Shown: positions 1 to 12,775, counted from the first letter of the stretch. The stretch is DNA of 64,000 nt from Dryas octopetala (GCA_963921425.1 OY992840.1:6512501-6576500); one strand, 5' to 3'. A program made the numbers and translations. The notes: generated by a model from the sequence alone, not told the origin.

Positions 1-33
1 ATTATTTTAGTTTTTGGTCATTAACTGATGTAA

Positions 34-116
34 CTTATGATATACCAATTTCTTATTTGCTGTAAATAAATAAATGAATAAATCAAAAACTGCCTAATTT
101 CTTATGATATACCAAT
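34..116. repeat. 16-bp direct repeat flanking a 51-bp A-rich insert
   Basis: The word CTTATGATATACCAAT occurs at 34-49 and again at 101-116. The 51 bases between are A/T-rich with TAAA-type repeats. The layout is that of a short insertion with a target-site duplication, or of a repair-made duplication with filler. Confidence 0.5.
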
Positions 117-220
117 GTATCTAATACTATTTGTGAAGTTGTGAGTATAAAAGTCTTTGGTCTGAAACACGTGTACCCAGTTGCCAATGTCCTCTGGGGT
201 GAGTCAATACTCAATACTAA

Positions 221-270
221 AGTCATTATCCATCTTCGACCAAAAAAAAAAAAAAAGTCATTATCCATCT
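221..270 (+). repeat. Micro-insertion: TCGACC-A(14) between 15-bp repeats
   Basis: AGTCATTATCCATCT is present at 221-235 and 256-270. Between them (236-255) lies TCGACC followed by 14 A. A perfect 15-bp duplication around a short sequence ending in poly(A) is the signature of target-primed retroposition, here with almost all of the element missing. Confidence 0.7.
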
Positions 271-840
271 AAAATAGTCAACCAATAATAGATATTGTAT
301 ATATGGTAGATATTGCAGATTCATAGATGTAATGATATCTGATTAATGGCGCATCGATGATGGTTGATGTTAATGGCGATGATTATCCTATTAAGCTGAA
401 ATGTTAGTGCATGGAAGTTAACGAAAGTTGATGGGAGTTAATAATCCCGACCAAAAAAACAAATGAGAGCTAATAACCACTAAATGAAAAATAAAAAATA
501 ATAAGTATAATAACCGGCCACCACATAAATGGGCACTATATGTCGGTTAATAAAACACTAGATGGACCATAGGAAAACTATAAAATAATTACACAAGTTT
601 GAAACGTTTATGGCATGTTTAACAGTGTTTTTGTAAGGCCTAGATGCACTTTCAAATAGTTAAAAAATACTTTATTCACTTTACTTAGAACTAGTACGAA
701 GTTAAGGACTTCCCTTTTGTCCCCAAAAAAAGGACTAAAGTCCCTCTGAAAATACATACTAAGGCAAGGATCTTTAATTTATATTTATATGCTTTCAAAC
801 TCTTCCTAGGTACTCTACCAACTGCATGTCACTTCGTACG

Positions 841-912
841 TCTTTTGTAAAACACAAGATTAGTTCGATGAGTTCACCTTCAAATAATAGTCTTTTGTAA
901 AACACAAGATTA
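841..912. repeat. 22-bp direct repeat flanking 28 bp
   Basis: A 22-bp word starting TCTTTTGTAAAACACAAG is found at 841-862 and 891-912. The 28-bp spacer is not A-rich, so this one fits break repair with filler better than retroposition. Confidence 0.55.
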
Positions 913-2471
913 CAGAAAATTTTACAACACAACATACAATAATAACATTTTTTTACAAAAATATTATTCAGAAACATCATCCAACAATTGAGGTTATGAT
1001 CAATGAAATATGTCGTTATATTTTAACATAAGAGTAATACTGTTATGAACTCCCAACTAATTTATTATACCAATTATTAAGGATGGGCATGAACAGGTTG
1101 GATGTGTTTAAGGCTCTAAAGTGCGAGTTAAATTCCGGTTAAATTTGGGTTGGTTTGATTTGTCCATCCCAATGCTCACCCCTACCAACTATTATAGTAA
1201 TATTGCCCTGCACAATGTTCAAAACATCACAATTTCAAGTCTAAACACTAAATTCTATACACATAATATGGAGTGTTAGAAGCTGAATAGAATGTGCCGC
1301 TAACAGTAATGCTAAAGAGAGACCATATTTTAGTACTACATTGTGTCCCAGCCGACCCACTTATATTGGTATGCCACATCTCTAACAGACCATACAGGCA
1401 TACCCAATGTAATATCAAAATGCGGCGTTCCTAACATTATCTATGCTACTAATTGAGTTATAGGCTGAATAGAGCTGGCCTAATTCCACAATAATAAAAC
1501 TATTCACAATAATTGACTCGAACGAATGACTCAGAAAAGCATTCTGAGTCGTTGTTAAGGGCCCCACCGTGAGTGACAGATCAACCCACCATCACCGTGC
1601 ACGCTCAATGGACGGCCAGATTTCAGTGCACGGCTGGACCCCACCACAGAGAGAGACGTAGACCAATTTGCTAAAGCAACCGCCTTTCTTCTGAGCCTCT
1701 GAATTTCTTTCTTTCTGACCCAATCAATAAAATAAAAAAATCCTAAACGGAGGGGGCGGCTGACCTCTTTAAGATTCCGAGGATCAATACCGCCTCTGCT
1801 TTCCCACTCCCAATGCGCGTCTGACACGTGCCCTGCCCGTGACACACGGTCCGTCATGACTCATGCTCCACCCCACACAAGGCGGGCGCCGTGGGACCCA
1901 CCCTCTTTGGAATTTTACAACCCACTACTATTCAAAAACGACATAAAAAATAAATAAAAAACTTCTAAAAGCAGAAACAATAAAACACAGCATAAAATAC
2001 AAATTATCAAATCTATTATTTCAGTTCCCATATTTAGACAATCCCCTACCTCCAAGGAGTACATTGACTTTTCCCTACCCCTAAAAACCTTCCTAAAAAA
2101 ATAAAAACCACCAAAACCCAATATTTACATTTTGACCCAAAACTTATGTATAAACTATAAACCACCCTATATGTTTTCAAAGACCAGTAAAACTGTAAAG
2201 ACCTTATTATTATTATTATTTTTCCTTCTTAGTCCACCTTTGACTTCACCGTCCAGTTTCCAGACCCTTCACTTTTGTCTTATTTTCTACTTTTCCCAAC
2301 ATTGGCCACTTCCTATATTGGCTTCTATGTACAGTACTAGAAAGCTAGGTGGGCACTCCAAACACGGCCTTTTGGTGAAAAAGCTCGAGTAATTGGAGGG
2401 GCATTGTGAAAACTACTTTGTATAAGTGGGGGCATTAAGGTAATAAACTAAAAATATAAGGGCTTAGGGCC

Positions 2472-4094
2472 TCAATATTCTATTATTAGTCCTCCCATTG
2501 GGGCTCGGTGGGGAATTCCCTTTCTTCGCTTGGCCGTTCTGTAATTAACAGAAGTTGGGGGCGGTGTTGAAGGTGTGAAGCTCTGAAACTTGTTGTTGCT
2601 GCTCTTGGACCTCCCATGGCTGCTGCTGCTGTAAGAGTCTTCTGAATCAGACCCCATCGCCTTTGATTGCTTCATCTTCTTCTGGGGATTCTTCGAAATT
2701 CCCGAAATCTGAAAATTCATAATTGCAAAGATCATCAATATTTATTGCAACAATGAAACCCAAAAGAAGGATTTCAATGAGTGATTTAAGAATGTGGGGT
2801 TGACCCAATGACCCAGAACAGCAATTCAGCTTGTTCACACTAATGGGTTGTTTGGTTGTTAAGAAATTGAAGGAAAAGTAAATACAAATTAATGAATTTT
2901 CAAAGTGGGACATCAAGGGCAATGGGAAAGTCAAACCCAGCCTACCCAACCACATGAATGACATTTAGTTTGATTTCATTGGTTTGAACTTTCATTACTT
3001 GGACTTGCAGACAAAAACAAGTCCAAAAACAAAGGGCAAGAACTAGTCTTTCTTGTTCCCCTTGATTTTTTCTGGGGATTCTAGGCAACCAACTAGAGGA
3101 AAAGGAAAACAAAACCAGGGGATTGGGACATTGTAATTAAAATTAATTACCTTGCAACCAAGGGAGCAGAATCTGAAGGAATCTAGGAGGCTGCGTTCAC
3201 AGACTTCGCAGGTGTTGGTGACTCCTTTGCCAGGCCTAGGCTGAGGCCTCTCGTTCAGGAAAACGACTCTGGCACTGTTGATAATGTAGGTCTGGACTCC
3301 ACTGATGTCCAGAACCTTCTGAATCTCATTGACCCTTATCACATCATGGTATGAGGACCTCCTTATCTGTCATTCATCAACAACAAACAGAGCAAAAAAC
3401 CCATTAGAAATCAATGACAAATAGCTGTAAATGAAGCAAAAATTGGGTCATCCCCCTGTGAAATTCATGACCCAAAAGGGCCAACACCATGAATAATGAA
3501 TGAAATTACAAAAACCCCAATTGTGAAATCAAAACAGAAATTTATTGAAAAACTGAGAGATTCCCAGAATTCCAAATAAGGAAAGAAGGAATTTTGAGAT
3601 TGTGATTGAAGGAATAAGAACCCCAATGTGGCATAGAAAGGAACCCAGATGCCAAATTTGGGGGGAAAGCACAAGAATCTAAGAACTTTTCAATGGGGTG
3701 TAGTTGAATACCTGAATAGCACGGTGGTCCTTGTGGTAATTGAGGCAGAGAGAGCAGAGAGCACCGTTCATACAATCCAAGCAGTACATGTTGCATTCAC
3801 TCTTGTGGGAATCAGCATGGAGCTTACATTGAACAAAGAAGCTCTCTTTGAGCAGAGGCTTCAGCCATGGAGGCCACCTGTTGTCCTCCTCATCAGGACC
3901 TCCAGCACCCTATTGTAAAAAGCCAAGCAAAAAAGATAGCGTCAGAACCCAAAAACCCAGTAACAAAATCGCTTAGAATCTGCGAGAAAAGGTAAAGAAA
4001 AGCAAGAAAAACAGAGCATTGAACCCAAAAGCTGAATGCAAACAGAGAAAGACCCAGAAAGGCAAATCGAAAAGCGGTATCGTTTTCTTACCAT
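2472..4094 (-). CDS. PLATZ-family zinc-binding transcription factor (4 exons)
   Basis: Exons on the minus strand are 4094-4092, 3909-3712, 3366-3151 and 2708-2472 (stop included). All introns are GT-AG and phase 0, giving 217 residues. The PLATZ fold is visible: CxxH at residues 29-32, then Cys 40, 44, 47, 53 and 56 with His 60 and 63, and a second cluster C120-x2-C123-x10-C134-x3-C138 (CEVC...FRFCSLGC). The tail (about 140-217) is Ser-rich with a basic [12 protein letters not shown] patch. Family members bind A/T-rich DNA and act in the nucleus, mostly as repressors (family knowledge). Exon 1 codes only for the start Met; exon 2 begins [20 protein letters not shown], a usual PLATZ N-terminus. 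The frame upstream of this ATG stays open through the leader but has no other ATG. Length is normal and nothing is broken. Confidence 0.93.
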
Positions 4095-4199
4095 GATTCT
4101 CCTGCTCTTGGGCTTGATTTCCCTAACAGTGGTGTCTTGGTTCTCGATCGCCAGCTTGAATGAAGGGGAAAGATGCACTATTTTGCTCAATGCTAAGCC

Positions 4200-4345
4200 T
4201 AAGAAAACAGAGAGAGAAACAGAGAGAGAAGCAGAGGGAGAGATAGAGAGAGAAAGAGTGTATAAATGTGTGAGAACTGAGAACTGAGAACTGAGAAGAG
4301 AAGAGAGAGAGGCTTTTAGAGAGAGAAAAGGAGGGTTTTTTAGGT
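4200..4345 (-). promoter_or_regulatory. CT-rich leader and likely core promoter of the PLATZ gene
   Basis: Upstream of the PLATZ start, the minus strand is a long CT-rich tract (GA on the plus strand, 4209-4256), followed further out by TATA-like CATTTATA at 4261-4268. Three GAACTGA words lie at 4271-4291. CT-rich 5' leaders next to a TATA box are common in plant promoters. The transcription start would fall in the CT tract; this is inferred. Confidence 0.5.
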
Positions 4346-4987
4346 TTACAGAGAGAGTGGAGGCGGTGAGGGAGGGAATGGGTTCTTGTATAGAGTGGTA
4401 GATGGCGTTAGAGAGAGAGACGGGTCGTTCTTATCCTCACGAAGTCTACATCCGAACCTGAGTCCGAACCCGAACCTGAGATAGATGCGTTGGGTGCAAG
4501 GAACCCACCTCCTTCTTTCCTTTTTATTTCCTTTCATTTTCTGCCCCCTTTGGTCTTATCATTTCTAATTTTTTTTTTTTTTTCTCTCATGCGATTATTA
4601 TTTTAAATGGTTTTATTGTCACTCATTATTAGTGATTTTGGTTTACCTATTATATTCTTTGTTTTTATTATTTTATCATTTATGTGAGATGAACATGACA
4701 TCTTTTGTTTTCTTTTTTATTTATTTTAATTCACGTATTTTGAGGTCTCTATACTCTCTTGTCCTAATCAAACTTTTGTCCCAATGCTAATCTCACTAAT
4801 TCTGCTTTCTTTTTTATATGCATTATTGGTTAAATAAAAAAATTCATCAATTATTACATAATTTCATTTCACAAACCTTTTAGGCCTTCTCCATATTTTT
4901 ACATCAAATCATAACATTCAAAATCAAATAAAGCTCACCAGCCTTGCATAGAAAGGGTAACCAATTCATCACTTATTACACAATTAT

Positions 4988-5101
4988 ATGGTATAACCAA
5001 TTTAACATATAAGGGTATTATTTAACGATATATTTATATTAGTAGAATATAATATTAATAACATATACTTATATTATAACATGTTAAATTGGTTGCACCA
5101 T
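4988..5101. repeat. Small foldback element (21-nt arms)
   Basis: ATGGTATAACCAATTTAACAT (4988-5008) is the inverted copy of 5081-5101 apart from two central bases. The inner 72 bp are almost pure A/T. This fits a tiny MITE or a decayed foldback; no clear duplication of flanking sequence was seen. Confidence 0.45.
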
Positions 5102-5431
5102 GTAACGATGTATCGGATACACAAAATAATTTCTCTCTTACATGAGTGGAGTAATAATTTTTTTTTTTTTTGAAGGGGTCAATAATCCTTAATGCTACAA
5201 AAATTAAAATTTTTCAAAATATTACAACTATGTTTTATATTTTTCTAAATTTAGGTTTTGGGAACAGGGCCACCTCCGGCTCATTTGTAGCTACGGCCCT
5301 AAAACCTTGACTCGAGTGGCATAGGGTTCGAGTTGGTATAAGACAACCTAATTCACGTTTCATAAGAATGACAAGATTGTCAAGAGGAGGATCATTGGTC
5401 ATTCTCATTTCCGTTACTACCATGAATAAAG

Positions 5432-5475
5432 ACCAATTAGGTATTGGCAAAAAAAAAAAAAAACCAATTAGGTAT
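5432..5475 (+). repeat. Micro-insertion: TGGC-A(14) between 13-bp repeats
   Basis: ACCAATTAGGTAT occurs at 5432-5444 and 5463-5475. The insert 5445-5462 is TGGC followed by 14 A. Confidence 0.7.
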
Positions 5476-6588
5476 CGAGTAGGCCCTCAATATTTTTTCG
5501 ATGAAAAAATATTCTAAAATATTAAATTGTACAATCAATAGTTTTTAAACTTTACTTTGGTTGCAGTTGTTGGATAGCTTAATTAAGGGCCGTAGAATTG
5601 TTCACTCTGCACCTAAGTTCGATTCTTCTTCTCCTAACTCAAAAAAACTTTACTTTGGTTATCACTCTAATATTATTTACTTTATAAATTCTACAGTTTT
5701 AAAAAATTTTCACGTATTCCACTTTAGATATTCTGTCCATTATGCTTGATTTTTTTGTCAAAATGCTCACATGCCACGCACATTAAATACATTAATTATT
5801 GCATATAATATTGCAATAAAACAATATAAAACCAAAAAGAACTCTATAGAAAAAGAGGAAAACAAAAACTAACAAATAAAAATATGCGTATAACAAGAAA
5901 TATTTTTTTACCAAATCAAATAGACTAATAAAACCAGAATAGGGCAGGCAGTGTTATAGCCGTCTTTGCGTTCCAAGTTCCAAGTTCCATATTGATGGCA
6001 AAATTATGATCCCTACTTTTTCAATTAGAATGGAGACATATAGATTAGGGGCTAGGGTGAGACAAGTTTATATCAAGGTTGACCTAATCAAGTTGGTTTG
6101 GTTTGGGTTGCCCATATATCCCTAAATGAAAGCCATATCTCTTTAATATACTACAGGAAAATGTCATCAACCATTAATTTTTCTCTGTTCATAGAAAAAG
6201 AAAGGTGTTGGAAAAAAAAAAAAAAAAAAAAAACTTTTTCTAGCTTACTTTAATTTTTTTGACAATCAACTTAAATCAACCTTTTATTTTCTTTCTTGTT
6301 TTTTTTTTATAAACTTTTTTTAATTAATAGCCCTCGAGAGCATGGAGTTTAGTATTTGACCAACAATATATATGTACTTATGAACGCACAAATTAAACAT
6401 TTGAAAATAAAAGTTGTCTAGTCTAAGGACTGGAAGGTATCATCCTAAATAAATATCATTTTCCATAACTACTAGGTCAATAATTTAAACAGATTTTGAA
6501 GGTGGATGCAATTAGAAAATATTTTTAAATTATTTCAAATTTGTATGTTTCAAATTAAACTTAGAAGTCAGGAACAACCATTAAAAAC

Positions 6589-6627
6589 AGTCACTAAATT
6601 AATGTTTGGCCAAGTCACTAAATTAAT
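6589..6627. repeat. Micro-insertion: 9-bp GTTTGGCCA between 15-bp repeats
   Basis: AGTCACTAAATTAAT occurs at 6589-6603 and, without mismatch, at 6613-6627. The insert is only GTTTGGCCA (6604-6612). It carries the GGCC core shared by the other inserts but no A-run. Confidence 0.65.
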
Positions 6628-6679
6628 AACACTTGTACATATACTCTTCCTAATTATTATTTATAATTTGACTAAAAAA

Positions 6680-7880
6680 ATTTAAGGTCTATTGACTTTA
6701 AGTACGGAATCACAATACTTTTTTATTTTAATTACAATAGTCTAAAACTTTATTTCATTTCAGCTTAGATATCAACTTTCATTTTAGATACCAAAATTTT
6801 TAGTTGTTTGACAAAAATGTCATTCCACTGATCGATCAATCAAATAATTATATTTATTTACAAACTAAACTGTGATTTTGAAACAATCACAACTTTTTTA
6901 TTGAGTCTATGTTGCAATCTATTTTATTTTCAATTTTTTCAATATTAGGATTTTGGTTTAAGACTTAGACTTTAGTATTAGTCTCTAGGTTGTAGGGCTT
7001 TATTCCCAAACTTAAATCTAAAGTCTTAAATTCTTATAAATTTTAAACTTTTATGAACTTCATACAACCATAGTCACATCTATATACCAACTAAAATAAA
7101 AACACATATGAGAGATTGGTAGACCGCCTATTGATCGACAACAAAACAATTTATGCTTCGTACCATATTTTTGACCTAATCTAAAAGATGTTACTCTGTG
7201 TTTGTAGCTGAATTAAAATAATTAGTCACTTACTATTTGTTGAAAAATTATTGTCACTATTATTGAAGGTCTATTGATTTTAACTACTAAATTTTAATAA
7301 TTTCTTAGTTTAGGTACCAAAATTAAATAGCATTTTAGATTAGGTACTAGTTGAAAAGTCAAACAAAATAATAAAGTAAAAGGTATTAAAATTTACAAAT
7401 ATTACATCATATGCCACTACAATAAAAAAAAATGTTACATTAATTTATATTATATTGTATTAAAAAAAAAATCAATTCAGTCATAACTTAACTGTAACTG
7501 TCTTGGTAAATTGAAAGAGACAACTCACACTACTATACTATGTATTATTTTAAGTAAAAGTATTGTTTTGACCTCTATTTATACTATATTGTAGTATAAT
7601 TTTTCTAAAAATAATTCAATTAAGTCACAACTTAACTGTGACTATCTCACAACTTAGATGTGAGTGTCGTACAGTCACAACTAAATGTGAAGTTGAGACT
7701 ATATTAGCAAATTTTTAAGATAATATAAAAGCCGCAAAGGTAATTTTGTCAAAACCTTATAAATTTTAACTAACACACATCATATGTGGGCCAAATGACA
7801 AAAATGTCAAATGAAAAAAGCTAAAATCAAAGGGGGCCAACATATTTGTGACTTAATCTAAAAAACTATATTTAAATTTA
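6680..7880 (+). repeat. Degenerate dispersed repeat, two partial copies in a row
   Basis: Both 6680-7215 and 7266-7880 open with AAGGTCTATTGA followed by similar A/T-rich text with words such as TTTAGATACCAAAATT and TAGTCACA. An inverted relative lies at about 13930-14515. No terminal repeats or coding capacity were found; probably an old non-autonomous element. Confidence 0.45.
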
Positions 7881-10078
7881 ATAGATCAATTGAAATATTA
7901 TATGATCTTCATGCTATACAAAAAAATTATTGGGATTTGGTATTTAATCCTAATTTTCTAGATTATTTAATCCTAATTTTATAAAATATTATTCTTAATT
8001 AATTTAGATTCTCTAAGTAAGAAAAAAAAAAGTTTTAGATTGCTCTTCTACAAATTTTCTCTCATAACAAGTCATTGCAATCCTAAATCTTTGAATCAAG
8101 AAAAAAATATTATGAAATGGGTCTCATTAATTAATTAGATCGATGCAAAAGGTTTTATTATTTAGTAATCCTCAAAGGATTAATAAAGAAAAAAAGAAAG
8201 AAAAGACAAGAAGAATATCTCATGTAAATCATGTTTACTAAGAAATGTATTGATAGAACCGTCCATTGACACATGGCACAATAGTTTCCCATCAATAATT
8301 ATTGTCTATTAGTGGAAAATGAAGATTTGATGGAAGAGCATAACTCTTTAGTGCTCCTGCTGATATGGTAATTAAATTGCAAAATTTAGCAATTTCCTTG
8401 ATGTATGTACTTGACAATGTTTCTCATCCTGAATTCGAAGGTAATATATATGGATTGTGTGCTTTATATGGATAGGCGGATGGCTACCGAACACAGAAGT
8501 GTGGGTCATGCATGTTCACGAAACCATCCATATATTTTGGATGCTAAGTTGAGTGTAGAAATCTTAGTGGTCTTTTAACATGCACTTCTTGGTTCAATAA
8601 GAAATAACAGTCAAAATATGGAAACTCTATCTATTTAATTAAGCTAAAGTATCCTTAACTAGCTTTGCATGCTCCCCCCCTCTTAATTTCTTTTCTCAAA
8701 TTGTAATTTGATGCAAACTTGATTTAGTATAAATATGGGAGACTTTTTTATTTAACTAGTCTTTTGACACACACGTTAATTTTAGTATAATTTAAAATGA
8801 ACCTAATTTACAGTTTTGACCAAAAATGGTAACGAAATAAAACTATAATAACGAACATGAAAAAAAACTACAAAGACAAAGGCCACAAATGTCTTTCGGC
8901 CTAAATAATTTAAACAAAGCTTCATGTATATCCGATTGAGTGGAGATGGTGGGTCATTTACATGGGCCGGGCCTGTGCTCGTGAGATGCGTTGTGTCTTA
9001 TGACTTATGAGTTAAGATAAGACGTTTTATTTGTCTGAGATATTATTCATAAACAGTGACCAATTTGTTCTTTGGACTTTGGAGAATTCAATATTAAAAC
9101 TTCTGACATGGCTCAAGAGCTGTGGACATGTGCATAGTCCAAAATAACACGTCTATATCATGTCATAATACTAAGCATATCAATGTTAATTCACTAAATT
9201 CGTTTGTCAAATAATATATCTATTCAAAAATGAATAATTCAAAATTAATCCAATTGGAATAAATGAAAAACTATCACACTGTTTGAAGAATAAAATTTTA
9301 TGGACAAATTTGATTATATACAAGTGCCCATATCATTAATGCATAACATAAAAAGAATAGGTACATGTAAATCTCATGGGGTAGTCCAAATGGAAAAATT
9401 AGTTTAGATTAGAATATGTTAAGGATTTCATCTCTCCCAATAAAAAACAGATCGACGAATGCATAAGTTTTAAAATACTATAAACAAAGAGATTAAATTT
9501 GACTTCAAACATCATGACCATAAACTACGGAATAATAATTACACTAGGTACTATAAATATTAAGGGTAATGCAAGGAGTACTATCTAAGTGTACAATTTT
9601 TTTGATAGAGATGGTACATTTTTCTAAGTGTAAGATGGTACACTTAGATGATATATTATTTTTCAAATATTAAACCTCTTCATTGAATCACATATCTTAT
9701 GAGAATATAATAAGTGAAACTCACCTCTATTAGAGAGATGATACACTTAGATAATACACTTAAATGATACATCTAGCATTTTTCAAATATTATGATATCT
9801 AATAATTGGATTCATATGCAACTTAAGATTCCTTCCTTGAGTTTGCAGTACAATTGCATGGAATCATATATATCTACTCCTATGATCTTTTCACATAAGA
9901 CAAACCTCCGCTTACAAAACTCTATGCCAGAATCTTTGCATATATAGGATTATAGGAACATAAATTGCTTATGTTCCCATATGTGATATGCCTTAAGATA
10001 TGGAAATTGCATAACATATATATATATACTTTATTTAATTATGGCCTAAAAATAAAAACTAAAGTGGTTGGGTTCTTT

Positions 10079-10125
10079 AACTATGCATGTTAGAATTAAA
10101 AAGAAAAAAAACTATGCATGTTAGA
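10079..10125 (+). repeat. Micro-insertion: 15-bp A-rich between 16-bp repeats
   Basis: AACTATGCATGTTAGA occurs at 10079-10094 and 10110-10125, perfectly. The insert 10095-10109 is ATTAAAAAGAAAAAA. Confidence 0.65.
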
Positions 10126-10420
10126 GGTATTTTACCAATAAACCAACCCATGTATTGTTTCAAATTTTTGTGCAAATCAATGCCACATCTATATAGATAG
10201 GAATGCGTATACATATATATTATTTAATTGTTCTGGAATTTGAAAGTGGTGAAGACTACAAGCACCTAAAAAGTGTCTCACGAAACAAGCACCACTAGCT
10301 AATGTGGTGTTTTATAGAGATTTCCATGTCTTTAATTATTTAATTAAATACCTTACATATGTGATGATGTGGTTCATCTCACCACTAGCTCTAGTCAACA
10401 TCATTCCCTGCTGGTCCTTT

Positions 10421-10482
10421 ATCATGGTGTTTGTTTGTTTTTTTTTTTTTTTTTCTTTTGGCCAAGATCATGGTGTTTGTTT
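10421..10482 (-). repeat. Micro-insertion: 30 bp, CTTGGCC-A-rich on the minus strand
   Basis: ATCATGGTGTTTGTTT occurs at 10421-10436 and 10467-10482. The insert 10437-10466 is a T-run followed by CTTTTGGCCAAG. Read on the minus strand it is CTTGGCCAAAAG plus an A-run, the same core and polarity as the others. Confidence 0.72.
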
Positions 10483-10536
10483 AGATATACATATAAATAT
10501 AAATATAAATATATATAAATATATATATATATATAC

Positions 10537-10945
10537 AAGGCCCTTCTAATAAGTGATCCTTTATTTAGTGTTAAATGAGGGATCACCCTGTGTGGCCCAC
10601 ACGGGGTCGTTTTGTGTTAATCCGAACCGTCCATTTTTTACATCTTCATTGATAAATTATTTTTGCAAAAAATCAGCCAAATCGGAAATCATTTACTCGT
10701 TTGTTTAAGCAGTCAAAGTTTAAAACAAATGAACGAACAACAAATTCCTCTATAAACACTTAAATTTTGACCGCTTAATTGAACGGGTAAACGATTTCTG
10801 ATTTGGCTGATTTTTTGCAGAGATGATCTATCAATGAAGATGTAAAAAATGAACGGTTCGGATTAACACAAAACGACTCGTGTGGGCTCCACAAGGTGAT
10901 TCCTCATTTAACAGTAAATGAGAGATCCCTTATTAGAAGGGCCCT
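10537..10945. mobile_element. Foldback MITE, about 409 bp, in an (AT)n tract
   Basis: The ends match in inverted orientation: AAGGCCCTTCTAATAAG on the left and AGGGCCCTTCTAATAAG as the reverse complement of the right. Similarity of the arms continues inward for about 170-200 bp, so the whole element can fold on itself. It contains the words AATCCGAACCGT and ATCAGCCAAATC, also seen inside the hAT element at 36097. Both flanks are (TA)n, so the target-site duplication cannot be defined. Confidence 0.75.
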
Positions 10946-11588
10946 CTATATATATATATATATATATATCTCTCTCTCTACAATCATCCAGATAATTCTA
11001 GGAACATCATTATTTTTATTCAAATTTAATTCTAGGAATATTAATTAGACAATTACTAAAGTTGATCCAACTAGATCATAGTATTTTGTTCGATTCTAGT
11101 TGGGTGTGAGATTTATGCTAAAATGAGGTGTGGTTTTGCTTTTATCTGCTTTTGCTTATAGCCCATTTTTATCTGGCATTAATTATATAAAATCACTTTA
11201 ATTTACAGTATACACACTTTTTAGTTATAATTTAATTGAGAAAATGTTATTAATCTGACTTAACTCCCACTCCTAGCCTGGGGCTGGCTAGTCAAGTGCA
11301 ATATCCACATTTAGAGATATTATTATTGTGTGAGTGTAACGCCACGTGGCATAATGACGTGGTGTTACGGTCACATACAATAATTTTCTCCATAGTTATA
11401 TTTTACTTGTCTTATGTTATGCCACATTATCTGTTATTTACTCCCCTAAATTACCATTAAATTATTTAATAAATATTGCATGATTTTGTTTTATTTTTTA
11501 TTTTTTGGCTTAAGTCATGTGGCATGCTTTCTGCACTGCCTAAAGGCGTGAGTTGACTAAGCACACCCCATGGATGTTGCAACAATAT

Positions 11589-12775
11589 GAGTGCTCACCA
11601 CTTTATCTATAGGGTGACATGTGTCCTCTAAATTAACTTTAGTTAATAATTTTAAATTAATAAATTATGATATAATAATGAGGTGAAAGAAAATCACTTT
11701 CTTCTAAAACTTACTTGCCTTTTTCAATTCTTATGCTCTCTCTCCCCTTTATTTTATTTTCCTGATTTTGCTTCTTCTTTTTTGTTCTTATCTTTTATTC
11801 TTGTATGCACTTTTTTCTTTACACTGCACTCTTTCGTCACATTACCCTATTACACCTTTTTTTTTTTTATTCACCCTACACTATCTTTTATCACACATTT
11901 GAAAGAAATTTTCAGAACTTTTTATTCTCATTATTCCAATTGAAGACCTCTTTTGAGCATGTAACAATTGAAGACCTCATTTTTAATCTAAAAGAATCGA
12001 AGACCTTATTTTTATACTTGTTATTCCAGAATTTATTTTAAGCTAATTGTTCATTCAAAATTATAACACAATAAATTGTTTTAGTATGCTTTAAATTCTT
12101 AATTTTGAATGAAAAAACTACATGAGGTCTTCATAAGCTTCTTACATGAAGCCCAATATATCATAATTTTATAAAACACATAATACTACCGACACAAAAA
12201 CATTGTTGTTACAATACAACACAAATATGCTAAAGTTAACATATCGGAAATCATGTGTAAAGGACATTTACAACTCTTCTCTTCAAACACTACATCAAAT
12301 TGAGCCTGAAAAATTTAACTGACGAGATGATCCTTGAGTTGTTGGTTGAGTGCTTGTACTTGCCTATCAAATTTATGATCACATATTTATTGATCAGTTA
12401 ATCAAATTAATTAATTTTGGCCAAAAAAAAAATCAAATTAATTAATATCTGAAATAAACTAGTAGGGAACAAGGTAGACGACCAAATTTGTTTTTCCTAA
12501 AAAAGATGAAAGTTGAAAAGACATAGGGTATCAAACAAGAAATAAAAGAAAAGATTTACTAAAAAAAAATAAAAAAAAATAAAAGAGAGAGAGAGCGTGA
12601 GAATTGAAAAAGGCAAATAAGTTTGGGAATAAAGAGATTTTCTCTCACCTCATTATTATATCAGAATTTATTAATTCAAAATTGTTAACTAGTGTTAATT
12701 TAGAGAACACATGTCACCCTATAAATAAAGTGGTGATGCTCACCACTTTTAAAGGTGGTGAGCAAATTTGCACTC
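11589..12775. mobile_element. Non-autonomous Mutator-like element, 1187 bp
   Basis: GCAACAATAT is duplicated at 11579-11588 and 12776-12785 (10 bp; a 9-bp duplication plus one matching base also fits). The ends are GAGTGC...TCACCAC and its inverse, and inverted similarity runs over about 110 bp (for example AGGGTGACATGTG on both sides). The 9-10 bp duplication and long inverted ends point to the Mutator superfamily. The short open frames inside (11683-12041) are low-complexity Phe/Leu-rich and are not regarded as genes. A related element is at 17077-18190. Confidence 0.8.
12401..12446 (+). repeat. Micro-insertion: TTTGGCC-A(9) between 15-bp repeats
   Basis: ATCAAATTAATTAAT occurs at 12401-12415 and 12432-12446. 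The insert 12416-12431 is TTTGGCCAAAAAAAAA. It lies inside the Mutator-like element at 11589-12775, so it is younger than that element. Confidence 0.75.

Larger units (their letters stand above)
1..2471. other. Intergenic stretch, no gene recognised
   Basis: AT-rich sequence without a convincing coding frame. It holds three short direct-repeat insertions, listed separately. Positions about 1515-1920 are clearly richer in G+C than their surroundings and contain a CACGTG core at 1825-1830, so this part may be a distal regulatory or old promoter segment. That is inference only: no TATA box with an adjacent gene was found. The last few hundred bases are the 3' flank of the PLATZ gene. Confidence 0.5.
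4346..10536. other. Long AT-rich intergenic stretch with decayed repeats
   Basis: No coding frame is convincing. Contents: a small foldback element (4988-5101), several micro-insertions, a tRNA-like segment at about 5563-5640 with a TTCGATTC B-box-like word, and two copies of a degenerate dispersed repeat (6680-7215 and 7266-7880). Near-duplicate words around ACACTTAGATGATA lie at 9560-9790. An (AT)n microsatellite at 10497-10535 marks the edge of the next element. Confidence 0.5.

Noticed and set aside
1555..1857. 100-codon minus-strand frame
   Set aside because: No family resemblance. It results from a GC-richer non-coding patch, and no exon structure could be built around it.
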